A stretch of 5,669 bases of DNA from the NCBI GenBank assembly GCA_900552655.1, contig USAE01000075.1:1-5669 (forward strand). The letters are read 5' to 3'. The position numbers and the translations under genes are program-made. How positions within the stretch are numbered: position 1 is the stretch's first letter; every line of letters starts with the position of its first letter. The stretch is from an uncultured Clostridium sp. GTDB taxonomy: Bacteria > Bacillota > Clostridia > TANB77 > CAG-508. Of the stretch, positions 5,054-5,669 are shown in pieces. The notes below the pieces were generated by a model. The model saw nothing but the letters and a program-made list of their open reading frames with translations, was not told the DNA's origin and searched no databases.

Positions 5054-5539
5054 TTATTCATCTTTTAGGGTTCTTAACCTATATAAACTTTCAAGTTGTG
5101 AGTTAATTTTATTCCAGTCGTTTTGTGAAATAGTGACTAATTGTCCCTTTTTTCTATATGGATCTGTAATTCTTATTTTACTAACAACTTTTAATTGCTC
5201 AACTAAAACAGTAGCGTCTACTTCTTCTAAATCAATATGAAACCAAAAACCATCTTGTAATCTTTTAGTTGTTAGTGGAAGAATAGTACAAATTGGAGAA
5301 TTCTTAGAAGTTCTTAACATTAAAACAGGTCTTAATTTATTTTGCTCACTTCCAATATTTATTCCAAGATTACACCAGTAAATAAAATTATTATATATTG
5401 GAAATTTAGGAATTTTTCCATTATACCTTAAATTAGCCTTTTCTTTAGTCCATTTAGAAAACTGAATAGCATCAGAATTATTGATACTATTTAATAAATT
5501 TTCAGTTTCTTCGATATTATTGTAAATTTCATCATTCAT
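5054..5539 (-). CDS. PemK/MazF family toxin (endoribonuclease) without visible antitoxin
   Basis: A 161-residue protein whose residues 52-155 match the MazF fold: IYWCNLGINIGSEQNKLRPV (53-72), SPICTILPLTT (81-91), VLVEQLKVVSK (111-121), then a C-terminal helix. Arg70 and Thr90 line up with the catalytic Arg25 and Thr48 of Bacillus MazF, so it looks active. Family members are sequence-specific mRNA endonucleases held in check by a MazE-type antitoxin. Residues 1-50 are an extra acidic then basic extension (including FSKWTKEKANL) that I have seen in long PemK-type proteins of Clostridia; its role is unknown. No antitoxin gene lies upstream before the right-edge hairpins, nor downstream. The ATG at 5539 has GAGGTGA 4 nt upstream (5544-5550). 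Two structured RNA units follow on the same strand. Confidence 0.9.
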   Translation of the reverse strand: MNDEIYNNIEETENLLNSINNSDAIQFSKWTKEKANLRYNGKIPKFPIYNNFIYWCNLGINIGSEQNKLRPVLMLRTSKNSPICTILPLTTKRLQDGFWFHIDLEEVDATVLVEQLKVVSKIRITDPYRKKGQLVTISQNDWNKINSQLESLYRLRTLKDE

Positions 5540-5559
5540 AATTTCACCTCACTTTCTAA

Positions 5560-5568
5560 AGTATAACA
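5560..5568 (-). promoter_or_regulatory. Extended -10 promoter candidate for the pemK-type gene
   Basis: On the minus strand TGT-TATACT (complement of 5560-5568) is an extended -10 element about 20 bp upstream of the start codon. No good -35 is seen at 17 bp. Transcription would start near 5553, almost on the ribosome site, giving a very short leader. Confidence 0.5.
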
Positions 5569-5620
5569 TATTATAAATTATAAATAAACAAAAGTTTGCA
5601 TATTTTATAAAATTAATCAT

Positions 5621-5669
5621 AACCACCCGTAAAACGGGTGGTTTGCTCTGCGCCTAGAAGGCTTTTGTA
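5621..5669. repeat. Paired hairpins at the right edge, possible IS200/IS605-type end
   Basis: AACCACCCGT (5621-5630) and ACGGGTGGTT (5634-5643) form a perfect 10-bp stem with a 3-nt loop. GCCT/AGGC at 5652-5662 forms a second small hairpin followed by TTTT. The block is suddenly GC-rich compared with everything to its left. Neither side has a proper T-run directly after the large stem, so it is not a convincing terminator. Subterminal hairpins of this kind mark the ends of IS200/IS605 elements, but the rest of the element would lie outside the window. Confidence 0.45.

Overview
The window is very AT-rich (roughly a quarter to 30% G+C by eye). It has AGGAGG-type ribosome binding sites, TTGACA/TATAAT promoters, a tRNA with an encoded CCA, and protein families typical of low-GC Firmicutes. 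I read it as chromosome of a Clostridia-like bacterium; no feature fixes the species.

Left part (1-3136): the last 49 codons of an unidentified plus-strand gene, then a leftward two-gene operon. A TetR-family repressor (2517-3086) is followed 3 bases later by a YhgE/Pip-type membrane protein (279-2513). The operon has a consensus promoter whose -10 lies inside a perfect 8-bp inverted repeat, which suggests autorepression. It ends at a strong hairpin directly abutting the yhgE stop codon.

Middle (3137-3450): a strong promoter, a complete tRNA-Leu(UAA) and its terminator. This tRNA looks like the border between housekeeping DNA and accessory DNA. To its right lie a short cluster of three TGCACGGA repeats, gene-free sequence, a decayed AAA_13 (RloC/PrrC-like) ATPase, and an intact small membrane-anchored protein that probably was its partner.

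Right part (4775-5669): the most interesting segment. A leftward PemK/MazF-family toxin gene (5054-5539) with no visible antitoxin gene is followed, on the same strand, by two tandem small RNA units. Each unit has its own sigma-A-type promoter, a shared 12-nt sequence (ACATTAGTGTCC), an internal hairpin whose stem sequence is entirely different between copies, a shared CATTA that can pair with the first block, and its own intrinsic terminator. This looks like a paralogous structured sRNA family that I cannot assign to any known class. At the far right edge are hairpins that could be the end of an IS200/IS605-type element.

The left operon appears independent of the rest. The right half reads as a partly decayed island of defence or toxin-antitoxin type genes beside a tRNA. 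A functional link between the toxin and the two RNAs is an inference from position only.
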